Under the pieces are notes generated by a model, which was not told where the DNA came from, ran no database searches, and saw only the letters and a list, made by a program, of their open reading frames with translations. This document shows, piece by piece, positions 1 to 7,681 of a DNA stretch of 64,000 bases; the first letter of the stretch is position 1; every line of letters starts with the position of its first letter. The translations under genes and the position numbers were made by a program. Source of the stretch: Streptomyces violascens (GTDB taxonomy: Bacteria > Actinomycetota > Actinomycetes > Streptomycetales > Streptomycetaceae); the NCBI RefSeq assembly GCF_014649955.1, contig NZ_BMUA01000017.1:1-64000 (forward strand). The letters run 5' to 3'.

Positions 1-2
1 TC

Positions 3-89
3 TGCCTCGCCCGCCGCCGAGCCGACGTCCTGTTCGCCATGCTCCGCGACGGCACCTTCTACGACCCCCAACCCGCCCCGACCCCTTGA
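3..89 (+). CDS. IS110-family transposase, C-terminal end (cut by window edge)
   Basis: Only the last 28 codons are inside the window, ending at a TGA. The peptide carries the run DVLFAMLRDGTFY, which is characteristic of the extreme C-terminus of IS110/IS116/IS902-type transposases (serine-bearing Transposase_20 end). The sequence after the stop (TTGACCAAAGTCATAGGGGCACC, then a C-run) resembles the right end of IS110-like elements, which lack long terminal inverted repeats. Whether the element is intact cannot be judged because the rest lies to the left. argG starts its antisense 3' end only 34 bases later. Confidence 0.75.
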   Translation, partial: CLARRRADVLFAMLRDGTFYDPQPAPTP

Positions 90-122
90 CCAAAGTCATA
101 GGGGCACCCCCCCCGCGGAGCG

Positions 123-1571
123 CTAGTCCGTGCCGAACTCCATCGCCGCACGGTCCAGGAGCTCGTCGTCGCCCGACACCTGGCCGCGCGAGGCGATGAC
201 CTCGGCGCCGCCCTCCGGCATCGCGCCGATGAGGCCGGTCGCCGCCGCCTGGGCGGCGCCGATCAGCTCCGGGTGGGCGGTGCCGACGATGCCGAGACCG
301 GCGTACTGCTCAAGGCGGGCACGCGAGTCGGCGATGTCGAGGTTGCGCATCGTGAGCTGGCCGATCCGGTCCACGGGACCGAACGCGGAGTCCTCGGTGC
401 GCTCCATCGAGAGCTTGTCCGGGTGGTAACTGAAGGCGGGGCCCGTGGTGTTGAGGATCGAGTAGTCCTCGCCGCGCCGCAGCCGCAGCGTCACCTCGCC
501 GGTGACGGCCGAGCCGACCCAGCGCTGGAGCGACTCGCGGACCATCAGCGCCTGCGGGTCCAGCCAGCGGCCCTCGTACATGAGCCGGCCGAGACGCCGG
601 CCCTCGTTGTAGTACTGCGCGAGGGTGTCCTCGTTGTGGATCGCGTTCACGAGGCGCTCGTACGCCGCGTGCAGCAGCGCCATGCCGGGGGCCTCGTAGA
701 TGCCCCGGCTCTTGGCCTCGATGATCCGGTTCTCGATCTGGTCGGACATGCCCATGCCGTGGCGGCCGCCGATCGCGTTCGCCTCCATCACCAGGTCGAC
801 CGGGGAGGCGAACTCCTTGCCGTTGATCGTCACCGGGCGGCCCTGTGCGAAGCCGATCGTCACGTCCTCGGTGAGGATCTCGACCGACGGGTCCCAGAAC
901 CGCACGCCCATGATCGGCTCGACGGTCTCGACACCCGTGTCCAGGTGCTCGAGCGTCTTGGCCTCGTGGGTGGCGCCCCAGATGTTGGCGTCGGTGGAGT
1001 ACGCCTTCTCCGTGCTGTCCCGGTACGGCAGGTCGTGGGCGAGCAGCCACTCCGACATCTCCTTGCGGCCGCCGAGCTCGGTCACGAACTCCGCGTCCAG
1101 CCAGGGCTTGTAGATCCGCAGGTGCGGGTTGGCGAGCAGGCCGTACCGGTAGAACCGCTCGATGTCGTTGCCCTTGAAGGTCGAGCCGTCGCCCCAGATC
1201 TGGACGTTGTCCTCCAGCATCGCCCGCACCAGGAGCGTGCCGGTGACGGCGCGGCCCAGCGGGGTGGTGTTGAAGTAGGCGCGGCCGCCCGAGCGGATGT
1301 GGAACGCGCCGCAGGCGAGCGCGGCCAGGCCCTCCTCGACCAGCGCCGCACGGCAGTCGACCAGGCGCGCGATCTCGGCACCGTAGGCCTTCGCACGGCC
1401 GGGCACCGACGCGATGTCGGGCTCGTCGTACTGGCCGATGTCGGCGGTGTAGGTGCACGGGACGGCGCCCTTGTCGCGCATCCACGCGACCGCGACGGAG
1501 GTGTCGAGTCCGCCGGAGAAGGCGATGCCGACGCGCTCGCCGGCGGGCAGGGAGGTGAGAACCTTGGACAT
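123..1571 (-). CDS. argG: Argininosuccinate synthase
   Basis: It catalyses ATP-dependent joining of citrulline and aspartate, the penultimate step of arginine synthesis, in the cytoplasm. The N-terminus shows the P-loop-like AFSGGLDTS of the PP-ATPase fold, followed by FNTTPLGRAVTG, WGDGSTFKGNDIERF and GGRHGMGMSDQ. These motifs belong to the long E. coli-type ArgG rather than the roughly 400-residue type common in other bacteria. The ATG at 1571 (MSKVL) matches where the family begins; an in-frame ATG at 1586 and TTG at 1589 would add a short tail, and none has a strong Shine-Dalgarno. It stands alone, with no other arg gene nearby, and is divergent from the lacI-type gene. An ArgR-like site overlaps the upstream region. 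Confidence 0.97.
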   Translation of the reverse strand: MSKVLTSLPAGERVGIAFSGGLDTSVAVAWMRDKGAVPCTYTADIGQYDEPDIASVPGRAKAYGAEIARLVDCRAALVEEGLAALACGAFHIRSGGRAYFNTTPLGRAVTGTLLVRAMLEDNVQIWGDGSTFKGNDIERFYRYGLLANPHLRIYKPWLDAEFVTELGGRKEMSEWLLAHDLPYRDSTEKAYSTDANIWGATHEAKTLEHLDTGVETVEPIMGVRFWDPSVEILTEDVTIGFAQGRPVTINGKEFASPVDLVMEANAIGGRHGMGMSDQIENRIIEAKSRGIYEAPGMALLHAAYERLVNAIHNEDTLAQYYNEGRRLGRLMYEGRWLDPQALMVRESLQRWVGSAVTGEVTLRLRRGEDYSILNTTGPAFSYHPDKLSMERTEDSAFGPVDRIGQLTMRNLDIADSRARLEQYAGLGIVGTAHPELIGAAQAAATGLIGAMPEGGAEVIASRGQVSGDDELLDRAAMEFGTD

Positions 1572-1580
1572 GGGAAGAGT

Positions 1581-1607
1581 ATGCATCAACGCGAATGTTT
1601 ATGCAAC
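1581..1607 (-). promoter_or_regulatory. Candidate ARG box upstream of argG
   Basis: Read on the minus strand, the 18 bases at 1607-1590 (GTTGCATAAACATTCGCG) match most positions of the ArgR consensus TNTGNATWWWWATNCANA. A second TGCAT half-site lies downstream at 1586-1581, forming a TGCAT...ATGCA pair. The AT-rich composition stands out from the flanks, and the position just before argG fits ArgR repression by arginine. The assignment rests on consensus matching by eye. Confidence 0.5.
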
Positions 1608-1680
1608 CCATCCGGAGTGCTCGCGGGAATCCCTGTCACGATCCGGTCTCGCTACCCCCTTCGGGTCTTGCCCGACGGCC

Positions 1681-1718
1681 GTGTAATCGATTCCAATGCC
1701 TGCGTGTAATCGATTCCA
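1681..1718 (+). promoter_or_regulatory. Two direct copies of a LacI-type operator
   Basis: GTGTAATCGATTCCA occurs at 1681-1695 and again at 1704-1718, 23 bases apart. Each copy holds the CG-centred palindromic core AATCGATT within TGNAATCGATTNCA, the shape recognised by LacI/GalR-family regulators. They sit 60-95 bases before the lacI-type start codon, so autoregulation of the whole sugar operon is likely. The spacing of about two helical turns puts both copies on the same face of the DNA. Confidence 0.75.
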
Positions 1719-1776
1719 TGGTCGGCTGCGGTCCCTGGAATCAGGAGTCGAGGTTCCACGAGGAGGTGGTCCGGCG

Positions 1777-2793
1777 ATGGCGGGCATCAAGGATGTCGCG
1801 GCCGAGGCGGGGGTGTCCGTCGCCACGGTGTCGCGGGTGCTCAACAGTCATCCGTCGGTCAGCGAGGCGGCCCGCGCCCGGGTGCTCGCGGCCGTCGAGA
1901 GGCTCGGCTACCGGCCGAACGCCGTGGCCCGCTCGCTGCGCACCGACCAGACGCGCACGCTCGGCCTGGTCATCAGCGACGTACTGAATCCGTACTTCAC
2001 CGAGCTCGCCCGCTCCGTCGAGGAGGCGGCCCGGGCGCTCGGCTACAGCGTGATCATCGGCAACGCCGACGAGCGGCCCGAGCTCCAGGACCACCACGTC
2101 CGCACCCTCCTGGACCGCCGCATCGACGGGCTGCTCGTCTCGCCCACCGACGGCGGCTCCCCGCTCATGCTGGAAGCCGCGCGCGGCGGCACTCCCATGG
2201 TCTTCGTCGACCGCTGGATCCCCGGCATCGACGTGCCCGTGGTGCGCGCCGACGGCCGCGACGCCATCCGCGACCTGGTCGCCCATCTGCACCGCCTCGG
2301 CCGCCGCAGGCTCGCCATCATCGCGGGCCCGGCCGCCACCACCACCGGCAGCGAGCGCGTCGAGGCGTTCCGCGCGGCGCTCGGCGAGCACGGCATCTCG
2401 CTCCCCGACGACTACGTCGGCCAGGGCGACTTCCAGGCGGCCAGCGGGCGCAGGGCCACCGAACGGTTCCTGGCCCTGCCCGAGCCGCCCGACGCCGTCT
2501 TCGCCGCCGACAACCTGATGACGCTCGGCGCGCTCGACGCCCTGCGCGCCCGCGGGCTGCGCATCGGCGACGACATCGCCCTCGCCGCGTTCGACGACAT
2601 CCCGTGGTTCGTGCACACCGACCCGCCCGTCACCGCGATCGCCCAGCCGACCGGCGAGCTCGGCCGGGCCGCCGTGCGCGCGCTCGCCGACCTCATCGAG
2701 GGCCGGACCCCGCGGTCCGTCACCCTCCCGGCCTCGCTCGTCGTACGCCGCTCCTGCGGCGAGAGCGCCCCGAACCCTAGGAGCGGGCAGTGA
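1777..2793 (+). CDS. LacI-family transcriptional regulator of the ribose-type operon
   Basis: This 338-residue regulator has an N-terminal LacI helix-turn-helix (IKDVAAEAGVSVATVSRVLN, then the hinge helix through RPNAVARSL) and a periplasmic-binding-protein-like effector domain (DVLNPYFTELARSVEEAA, AFDDIPW). The ATG at 1777 is chosen because AGGAGG lies at 1761-1766 and the protein then begins directly with the HTH. An upstream ATG at 1696 would add 27 non-conserved residues and run through the operator. Its stop overlaps the ATPase start (GTGA), so they are translationally coupled. The ligand is probably ribose or a related pentose, inferred from the adjacent ribokinase. Confidence 0.93.
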   Translation: MAGIKDVAAEAGVSVATVSRVLNSHPSVSEAARARVLAAVERLGYRPNAVARSLRTDQTRTLGLVISDVLNPYFTELARSVEEAARALGYSVIIGNADERPELQDHHVRTLLDRRIDGLLVSPTDGGSPLMLEAARGGTPMVFVDRWIPGIDVPVVRADGRDAIRDLVAHLHRLGRRRLAIIAGPAATTTGSERVEAFRAALGEHGISLPDDYVGQGDFQAASGRRATERFLALPEPPDAVFAADNLMTLGALDALRARGLRIGDDIALAAFDDIPWFVHTDPPVTAIAQPTGELGRAAVRALADLIEGRTPRSVTLPASLVVRRSCGESAPNPRSGQ

Positions 2794-4349
2794 GTTCAGC
2801 AGAGGATCGACCGGCCGTGGACTCAGATGAGTTGCTGCGTCTCGAAGGGGTGCGGAAAGCCTTTCCCGGTGTCGTCGCCCTCGACGGGGTCGACTTCGAT
2901 CTGCGGCGCGGCGAGGTGCACGTGCTGCTCGGCGAGAACGGCGCCGGCAAGAGCACCCTCATCAAAATGCTCTCCGGCGCCCACCGTCCCGACGGCGGAC
3001 GCATCCTCGCCGAAGGCCGCGAGGTGCGTATCCACAGTGCGCAGGACGCCGAGCGCCTCGGCATCGCCACCATCTACCAGGAGTTCAACCTGGTGCCCGA
3101 GCTGAGCGTCGCCGAGAACATCTTCCTCGGCCGCCAGCCCCGGCGCTTCGGGATGATCGACCGCCGGACGATGGAAGCCGCCGCCGCGAAGCTCCTCGAA
3201 CGGGTCGGCGTGGACGTCCCGCCCCGTACCAAAGTGCGCGAACTCGGCATCGCCCGGCTCCAGATGGTCGAGATAGCCAAGGCGCTCAGCCTGGACGCCC
3301 GCGTACTGATCATGGACGAGCCGACCGCCGTGCTCACCTCCGAAGAGGTGGACAAGCTCTTCCGGATCGTGCGCACCCTGCGCGACGACGGCGTGGGCAT
3401 CGTCTTCATCACCCACCACCTCGAAGAGATCGCGGCACTCGGCGACCGGGTCACCGTGCTGCGCGACGGCCGCAGCATCGGCCAGGTGCCCGCCGCGACC
3501 CCCGAGAGCGAACTCGTACGGCTGATGGTGGGCCGCAGCATCGCGCAGCAGTACCCGCGCGAACGGCCGGACCCGGGGCGGCCGTTGCTCCAGGTGAGCG
3601 GCCTGACCCGGCACGGCGCCTTCCACGACGTCAGCTTCGAGGTGCGGGCCGGGGAGGTCGTTGGCCTCGCAGGCCTCGTCGGCGCCGGGCGCACCGAAGT
3701 GGTCCGCGCGGTCTTCGGCGCCGACCCGTACGACGCGGGCACCGTCGAGGTACGCGGAGAACGGCTCGCCCGGGGTGATGTGCACGCCGCGATGGGCGCC
3801 GGGGTCGGGCTCGTGCCCGAGGACCGCAAGGGGCAGGGCCTGGTGCTCGACGCCTCCGTACAGGAGAACCTCGGCCTGGTCACGCTGCGCTCGGCCAGCC
3901 GCGCCGGGCTCGTCGACCTCAAGGGCCAGCGCACGGCCGCCGCCCGCATCGCCGGGCAGCTCGGGGTGCGCATGGCCGGGCTCGACCAGCAGGTGCGCAC
4001 CCTGTCCGGCGGCAACCAGCAGAAGGTCGTCATCGGCAAGTGGCTCCTCGCGGGCGCCTTGGTGCTGATCCTCGACGAGCCGACCCGGGGCATCGACGTG
4101 GGCGCCAAGGTCGAGATCTACCAGCTCATCAACGAACTCACGGCCTCCGGGCACGCGGTCCTGATGATCTCCAGCGATCTGCCCGAGGTGCTCGGCATGA
4201 GCGACCGGGTCCTCGTCATGAACCAGGGCCGCATCGCCGGCGAACTCCCCGCACATCGAGCGACCCAGGACGCCGTGATGGCCCTGGCCGTCGCCGCACC
4301 GAACGCACAGCAGGACCAGGAAGACATGGAGGGCTCCCGTGGCCACTGA
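2790..4349 (+). CDS. Ribose-type sugar ABC importer, double ATP-binding subunit
   Basis: RbsA/MglA-type ATPase of 519 residues with two nucleotide-binding halves on one chain. The first has Walker A GENGAGKST (about residues 48-56) and Walker B LIMDEPTAVL. The second has the degenerate P-loop GLVGAGRTE, signature LSGGNQQKV and ILDEPTRGIDVGAK, as is normal for this family. The GTG start overlaps the regulator stop by three bases, and its own end overlaps the next gene by 11 bases. It would energise uptake through the permease-binding protein fusion that follows. Confidence 0.95.
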   Translation: MSSAEDRPAVDSDELLRLEGVRKAFPGVVALDGVDFDLRRGEVHVLLGENGAGKSTLIKMLSGAHRPDGGRILAEGREVRIHSAQDAERLGIATIYQEFNLVPELSVAENIFLGRQPRRFGMIDRRTMEAAAAKLLERVGVDVPPRTKVRELGIARLQMVEIAKALSLDARVLIMDEPTAVLTSEEVDKLFRIVRTLRDDGVGIVFITHHLEEIAALGDRVTVLRDGRSIGQVPAATPESELVRLMVGRSIAQQYPRERPDPGRPLLQVSGLTRHGAFHDVSFEVRAGEVVGLAGLVGAGRTEVVRAVFGADPYDAGTVEVRGERLARGDVHAAMGAGVGLVPEDRKGQGLVLDASVQENLGLVTLRSASRAGLVDLKGQRTAAARIAGQLGVRMAGLDQQVRTLSGGNQQKVVIGKWLLAGALVLILDEPTRGIDVGAKVEIYQLINELTASGHAVLMISSDLPEVLGMSDRVLVMNQGRIAGELPAHRATQDAVMALAVAAPNAQQDQEDMEGSRGH

Positions 4350-6294
4350 CACGCTCGACAACCGCAGCGGCGCGGGCGGGGCCGCGATCGTGCGCCGCCT
4401 GCTGCTCGACAACGGCGCGCTGAGCGCCCTGGTGGTCCTGGTCGTGGCGATGGCGCTGCTCTCCGGCGACTTCCTCACCACACAGAACCTTCTGAACGTC
4501 GGCGTGCAGGCCGCGGTCACCGCGATCCTCGCGTTCGGCGTCACCTTCGTCATCGTCTCGGCGGGCATCGACCTGTCGGTCGGCTCGGTCGCCGCGCTCT
4601 CGGCGACCGTTCTCGCCTGGTCGGCGACGTCCCAGGGCGTGCCCGTGTGGCTCGCCGTCCTGATGGCCGTCGCCACCGGCATCGCCTGCGGTCTGGTCAA
4701 CGGCGTGCTCGTCTCGTACGGCAAACTTCCGCCGTTCATCGCCACGCTGGCCATGCTGTCGGTCGGCCGGGGCCTCTCCCTGGTGATCTCCCAGGGCAGC
4801 CCGATCGCCTTCCCCGACTCGGTCTCGGTCCTCGGCGACACACTCGGCGGCCGGCTGCCGGTCCCGGTCCTGGTGATGATCGCGGCCGGACTGGTCACGG
4901 CACTCGTCCTCTCCCGTACGTACATCGGCCGCTCGATGTACGCGATCGGCGGCAACGAGGAGGCCGCGCGGCTCTCCGGGCTGCGCGTGAAGCGGCAGAA
5001 GCTCGTCATCTACGCGCTGTCCGGTCTGTTCGCCGCCGTCGCGGGCATCGTCCTCGCCTCCCGGCTCGTCTCCGCGCAGCCGCAGGCGGCCCAGGGCTAC
5101 GAGCTCGACGCGATCGCCGCGGTCGTCATCGGCGGGGCCAGCCTGTCGGGCGGCGTCGGCAAGGCGTCGGGGACCCTGATCGGCGCGCTGATCCTCGCGG
5201 TGCTGCGCAATGGGCTCAACCTCCTTTCCGTGTCGGCGTTCTGGCAGCAGGTCGTCATCGGCGTGGTCATCGCCCTTGCGGTGCTCCTCGACACCCTGCG
5301 CCGCAAGGCGGGCGCGACGCCCGGCGCCCCTTCCGGCACGGCCGGGTCCGGCAGGAAGGGGCCCGGCGCGGTGAAACTCGCGGTCGCCGCGGTGTGCCTG
5401 GCGGCCGTCGTGGGCGCGGGGTGCCTCCTGAACCCGGGGTCGTCCGGGGGCACCACCACGAAACTGGGGATGTCCCTGTCCACCCTCAACAATCCGTTCT
5501 TCGTGCAGATGAAGGCGGGCGCGCAGGCCGAGGCGAAGGCGGAGGGCATCGACCTCACGGTCACCGACGCGCAGAACGACGCATCCCAACAGGCCAACCA
5601 GATACAGAACTTCACCGGCTCCGGCATGAAGTCGATCATCGTCAACCCGGTGGACTCGGACGCCGTCGGACCCTCCGTACGCGGCGCCAACCAGGCGGAC
5701 ATCCCGGTGGTCGCCGCCGACCGCGGGGTCAACAAGGCCGAGACCGCGACCCTGGTCGCCTCCGACAACGTGGCGGGCGGCAAACTCGCCGCGCAGACCC
5801 TCGCCGAGAAGCTCGGCGGCAAGGGGAAGATCGCGATCCTCCAGGGCACCGCGGGCACCTCCGCGAGCCGGGAGCGCGGCGCGGGCTTCGCCGAAGGCCT
5901 CAAGGCGTACCCGGGCATCGAGGTCGCCGCCCGTCAGCCCGCCGACTTCGACCGCACCAAGGGCCTGGACGTCATGACCAACCTCCTTCAGTCCCATCCC
6001 GACATCACGGGGGTCTTCGCCGAGAACGACGAGATGGCGCTGGGCGCGGTGAAGGCGCTGGGCAGTAAGGCTGGCAGCTCCGTCGCGGTCGTCGGCTTTG
6101 ACGGAACCCCCGACGGAATCAAGGCAGTTGAGGCGGGCACGTTGTACGCCTCGGTGGCCCAGCAGCCCGCGGAACTCGGCAGGATGGCCGTGCGGAACGC
6201 GGTCGGGGCGGCCCAGGGCAAGAAGCCGGAGAGCGCGGTGAAGGTGCCGGTCAAGGTGGTGACGAAGAAGAACGCGGCGGAATTCGTCTCGTGA
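4339..6294 (+). CDS. Sugar ABC importer: RbsC-like permease fused to RbsB-like binding protein
   Basis: This 651-residue chain joins two normally separate subunits. About residues 1-330 are an RbsC-type permease with many hydrophobic spans and the motifs SAGIDLSVGS and YAIGGNEEAARLSG. After a Gly/Ser/Pro linker comes another membrane span (LAVAAVCLAAVVGAGCLL), then an RbsB-type sugar-binding domain (NNPFFVQMKAG, GFDGTPDGIKAVEAG). The binding domain is thereby tethered outside the membrane to its own channel. The GTG start is preceded by GGAGGG (4328-4333). The frame is continuous, with no sign of a lost stop. No RbsD pyranase is present in the operon. Confidence 0.93.
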   Translation: MATDTLDNRSGAGGAAIVRRLLLDNGALSALVVLVVAMALLSGDFLTTQNLLNVGVQAAVTAILAFGVTFVIVSAGIDLSVGSVAALSATVLAWSATSQGVPVWLAVLMAVATGIACGLVNGVLVSYGKLPPFIATLAMLSVGRGLSLVISQGSPIAFPDSVSVLGDTLGGRLPVPVLVMIAAGLVTALVLSRTYIGRSMYAIGGNEEAARLSGLRVKRQKLVIYALSGLFAAVAGIVLASRLVSAQPQAAQGYELDAIAAVVIGGASLSGGVGKASGTLIGALILAVLRNGLNLLSVSAFWQQVVIGVVIALAVLLDTLRRKAGATPGAPSGTAGSGRKGPGAVKLAVAAVCLAAVVGAGCLLNPGSSGGTTTKLGMSLSTLNNPFFVQMKAGAQAEAKAEGIDLTVTDAQNDASQQANQIQNFTGSGMKSIIVNPVDSDAVGPSVRGANQADIPVVAADRGVNKAETATLVASDNVAGGKLAAQTLAEKLGGKGKIAILQGTAGTSASRERGAGFAEGLKAYPGIEVAARQPADFDRTKGLDVMTNLLQSHPDITGVFAENDEMALGAVKALGSKAGSSVAVVGFDGTPDGIKAVEAGTLYASVAQQPAELGRMAVRNAVGAAQGKKPESAVKVPVKVVTKKNAAEFVS

Positions 6295-6355
6295 ACGCAG
6301 CATGATGCACGCATTGCTGCCTGACGATCAATCAGCAAGAGGGACGGCGATTTCC

Positions 6356-7261
6356 ATGCACGACTACGGTCTGCTGGTGGTGGGGTCGGCGAACGCCGAT
6401 CTGGTGATCGGGGTGGAGCGCAGGCCCGCCCCCGGTGAGACGGTGCTCGGATCGGACCTCGCCGTCCACCCCGGCGGCAAGGGCGCGAACCAGGCGGTGG
6501 CCGCCGCGCGCCTGGGGGCCCGAACGGCCCTGCTGGCCAAGGTGGGCGACGACGAGCACGGACGGCTGTTGCTGACGTCGCTGCGCACGGCCGGGGTCGA
6601 CACGGTGGGCGTGCTGGTGGACAAGACGCCCACCGGAGTCGCCGTGATCACCGTTGACCCGTCGGGCGACAACAGCATCGTCGTGTCCCCCGGCGCGAAC
6701 GCCCGCCTGACCCCGGACGACATCCGCGCGGCCCGGACCCTGTTCGCCCTGGCCCCGGTCGTCTCCGTGCAACTGGAGATCCCCCTGGAGACGGTGACGG
6801 AGGTGGCCCGCTCCCTGGCGCCGGGCGCCCGCCTGGTCCTGAACCCGTCACCACCCGCCCCCCTCCCTCCTGAAGTCCTGGCGGCCTGCGACCCGTTGAT
6901 CGTCAACGAACACGAAGCGCGGTTCATGCTGGGGGAGTCGGCGGGGGAGGACCCGCACGACTGGGCGCAGGCGCTGCTGGCCCTCGGGCCGCGCTCGGTG
7001 GTCGTCACCCTGGGCGCGGACGGCGCCCTCGTCGCCTTCTCTCACGGATGCGTTCATGTCCCGAGCCCGAAGGTCGCCCCGGTCGACACGACGGGCGCGG
7101 GCGACGCGTTCACGGCGGCGCTGGCCTGGCGGCTGGGAGTGGGCGAGGACCTGACGGCGGCGGCTGCCTTCGCGGCACGGGTGGGGGCGGCGGCGGTGAC
7201 CCGGCGGGGCGCGCAGGAGTCGTACCCGACGGTGGGGGAGCTGCCGGGTGGGGGCCATTAG
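6356..7261 (+). CDS. rbsK: Ribokinase
   Basis: PfkB-family sugar kinase of 301 residues that phosphorylates incoming ribose to ribose 5-phosphate. It shows the N-terminal PfkB signature HPGGKGANQAVAAARLG and the catalytic anion-hole motif DTTGAGDAFTAAL near the C-terminus. The ATG at 6356 is preferred (GAGGGA at 6339-6344) over an ATG 54 bases upstream that would add unrelated residues. It ends the LacI-ATPase-permease operon and points to a pentose as the transported sugar. Confidence 0.93.
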   Translation: MHDYGLLVVGSANADLVIGVERRPAPGETVLGSDLAVHPGGKGANQAVAAARLGARTALLAKVGDDEHGRLLLTSLRTAGVDTVGVLVDKTPTGVAVITVDPSGDNSIVVSPGANARLTPDDIRAARTLFALAPVVSVQLEIPLETVTEVARSLAPGARLVLNPSPPAPLPPEVLAACDPLIVNEHEARFMLGESAGEDPHDWAQALLALGPRSVVVTLGADGALVAFSHGCVHVPSPKVAPVDTTGAGDAFTAALAWRLGVGEDLTAAAAFAARVGAAAVTRRGAQESYPTVGELPGGGH

Positions 7262-7374
7262 GGGCAGGCCGGGCTGTGGGCCGGTGTCCCCGAATGGGTG
7301 ACCTGGGGAGCGCCACTCGGGGGGTCTGGGTAGCGTCGGAGCAGCTAGAACCCGACATCCTCCACAGAAAGGAC

Positions 7375-7446
7375 ATGGTCATGGGAGGTTTGGGAGATCT
7401 GCTCGGCGGACTACTCCACGCCGTGCTCGGCCTGCTCGGCCTGTAG
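7375..7446 (+). CDS. Candidate 23-residue hydrophobic Gly/Leu peptide
   Basis: ATG at 7375 (or 7381) opens MVMGGLGDLLGGLLHAVLGL followed by LGL and TAG. AGAAAGGA lies seven bases before the first ATG. The peptide is almost entirely Gly, Leu, Val and Ala with one Asp and one His, which gives an amphipathic or membrane-spanning helix with glycine-zipper spacing. A 14-base-pair hairpin follows the stop within 20 bases, so start, coding frame and terminator-like structure are all in order. It could encode a membrane-active peptide, a toxin or a small membrane subunit. It is too short for homology to be judged by eye, and a chance frame remains possible. Confidence 0.5.
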   Translation: MVMGGLGDLLGGLLHAVLGLLGL

Positions 7447-7462
7447 AAGCGTCGCCATCGTC

Positions 7463-7495
7463 CGTGTCGCCCCGGCGACCAGCCGGGGCAACACG
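7463..7495 (+). terminator. Hairpin after the small peptide frame
   Basis: CGTGTCGCCCCGGC and GCCGGGGCAACACG pair over 14 positions with one C/A mismatch, closing a five-base loop (GACCA). No T-run follows, which is usual for terminators in high-GC actinobacteria. It would end transcription of the rbs operon and/or the peptide gene. Confidence 0.6.
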
Positions 7496-7681
7496 CAGAG
7501 TCCGATCCCGTCGGCGCGGGCCACCTCGTAACGCCGGCCACCCCCGAGTTCGGACAGCCCCCTCCGCGACTTACCGCAATATGCTTCCGCACCGCCCCGT
7601 GCCGCGGGGTGCCCGGACAGGGCCGGAGACATTTGGCGCTGCAACCAGCATTCCCGTCGGTCGAGGGGAGTAGGTGCGGCG

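Noticed and set aside
273..1709. Plus-strand open frame opposite argG
   Set aside because: Composition is Arg/Val/Leu-rich shadow sequence, and argG on the other strand is unambiguous.
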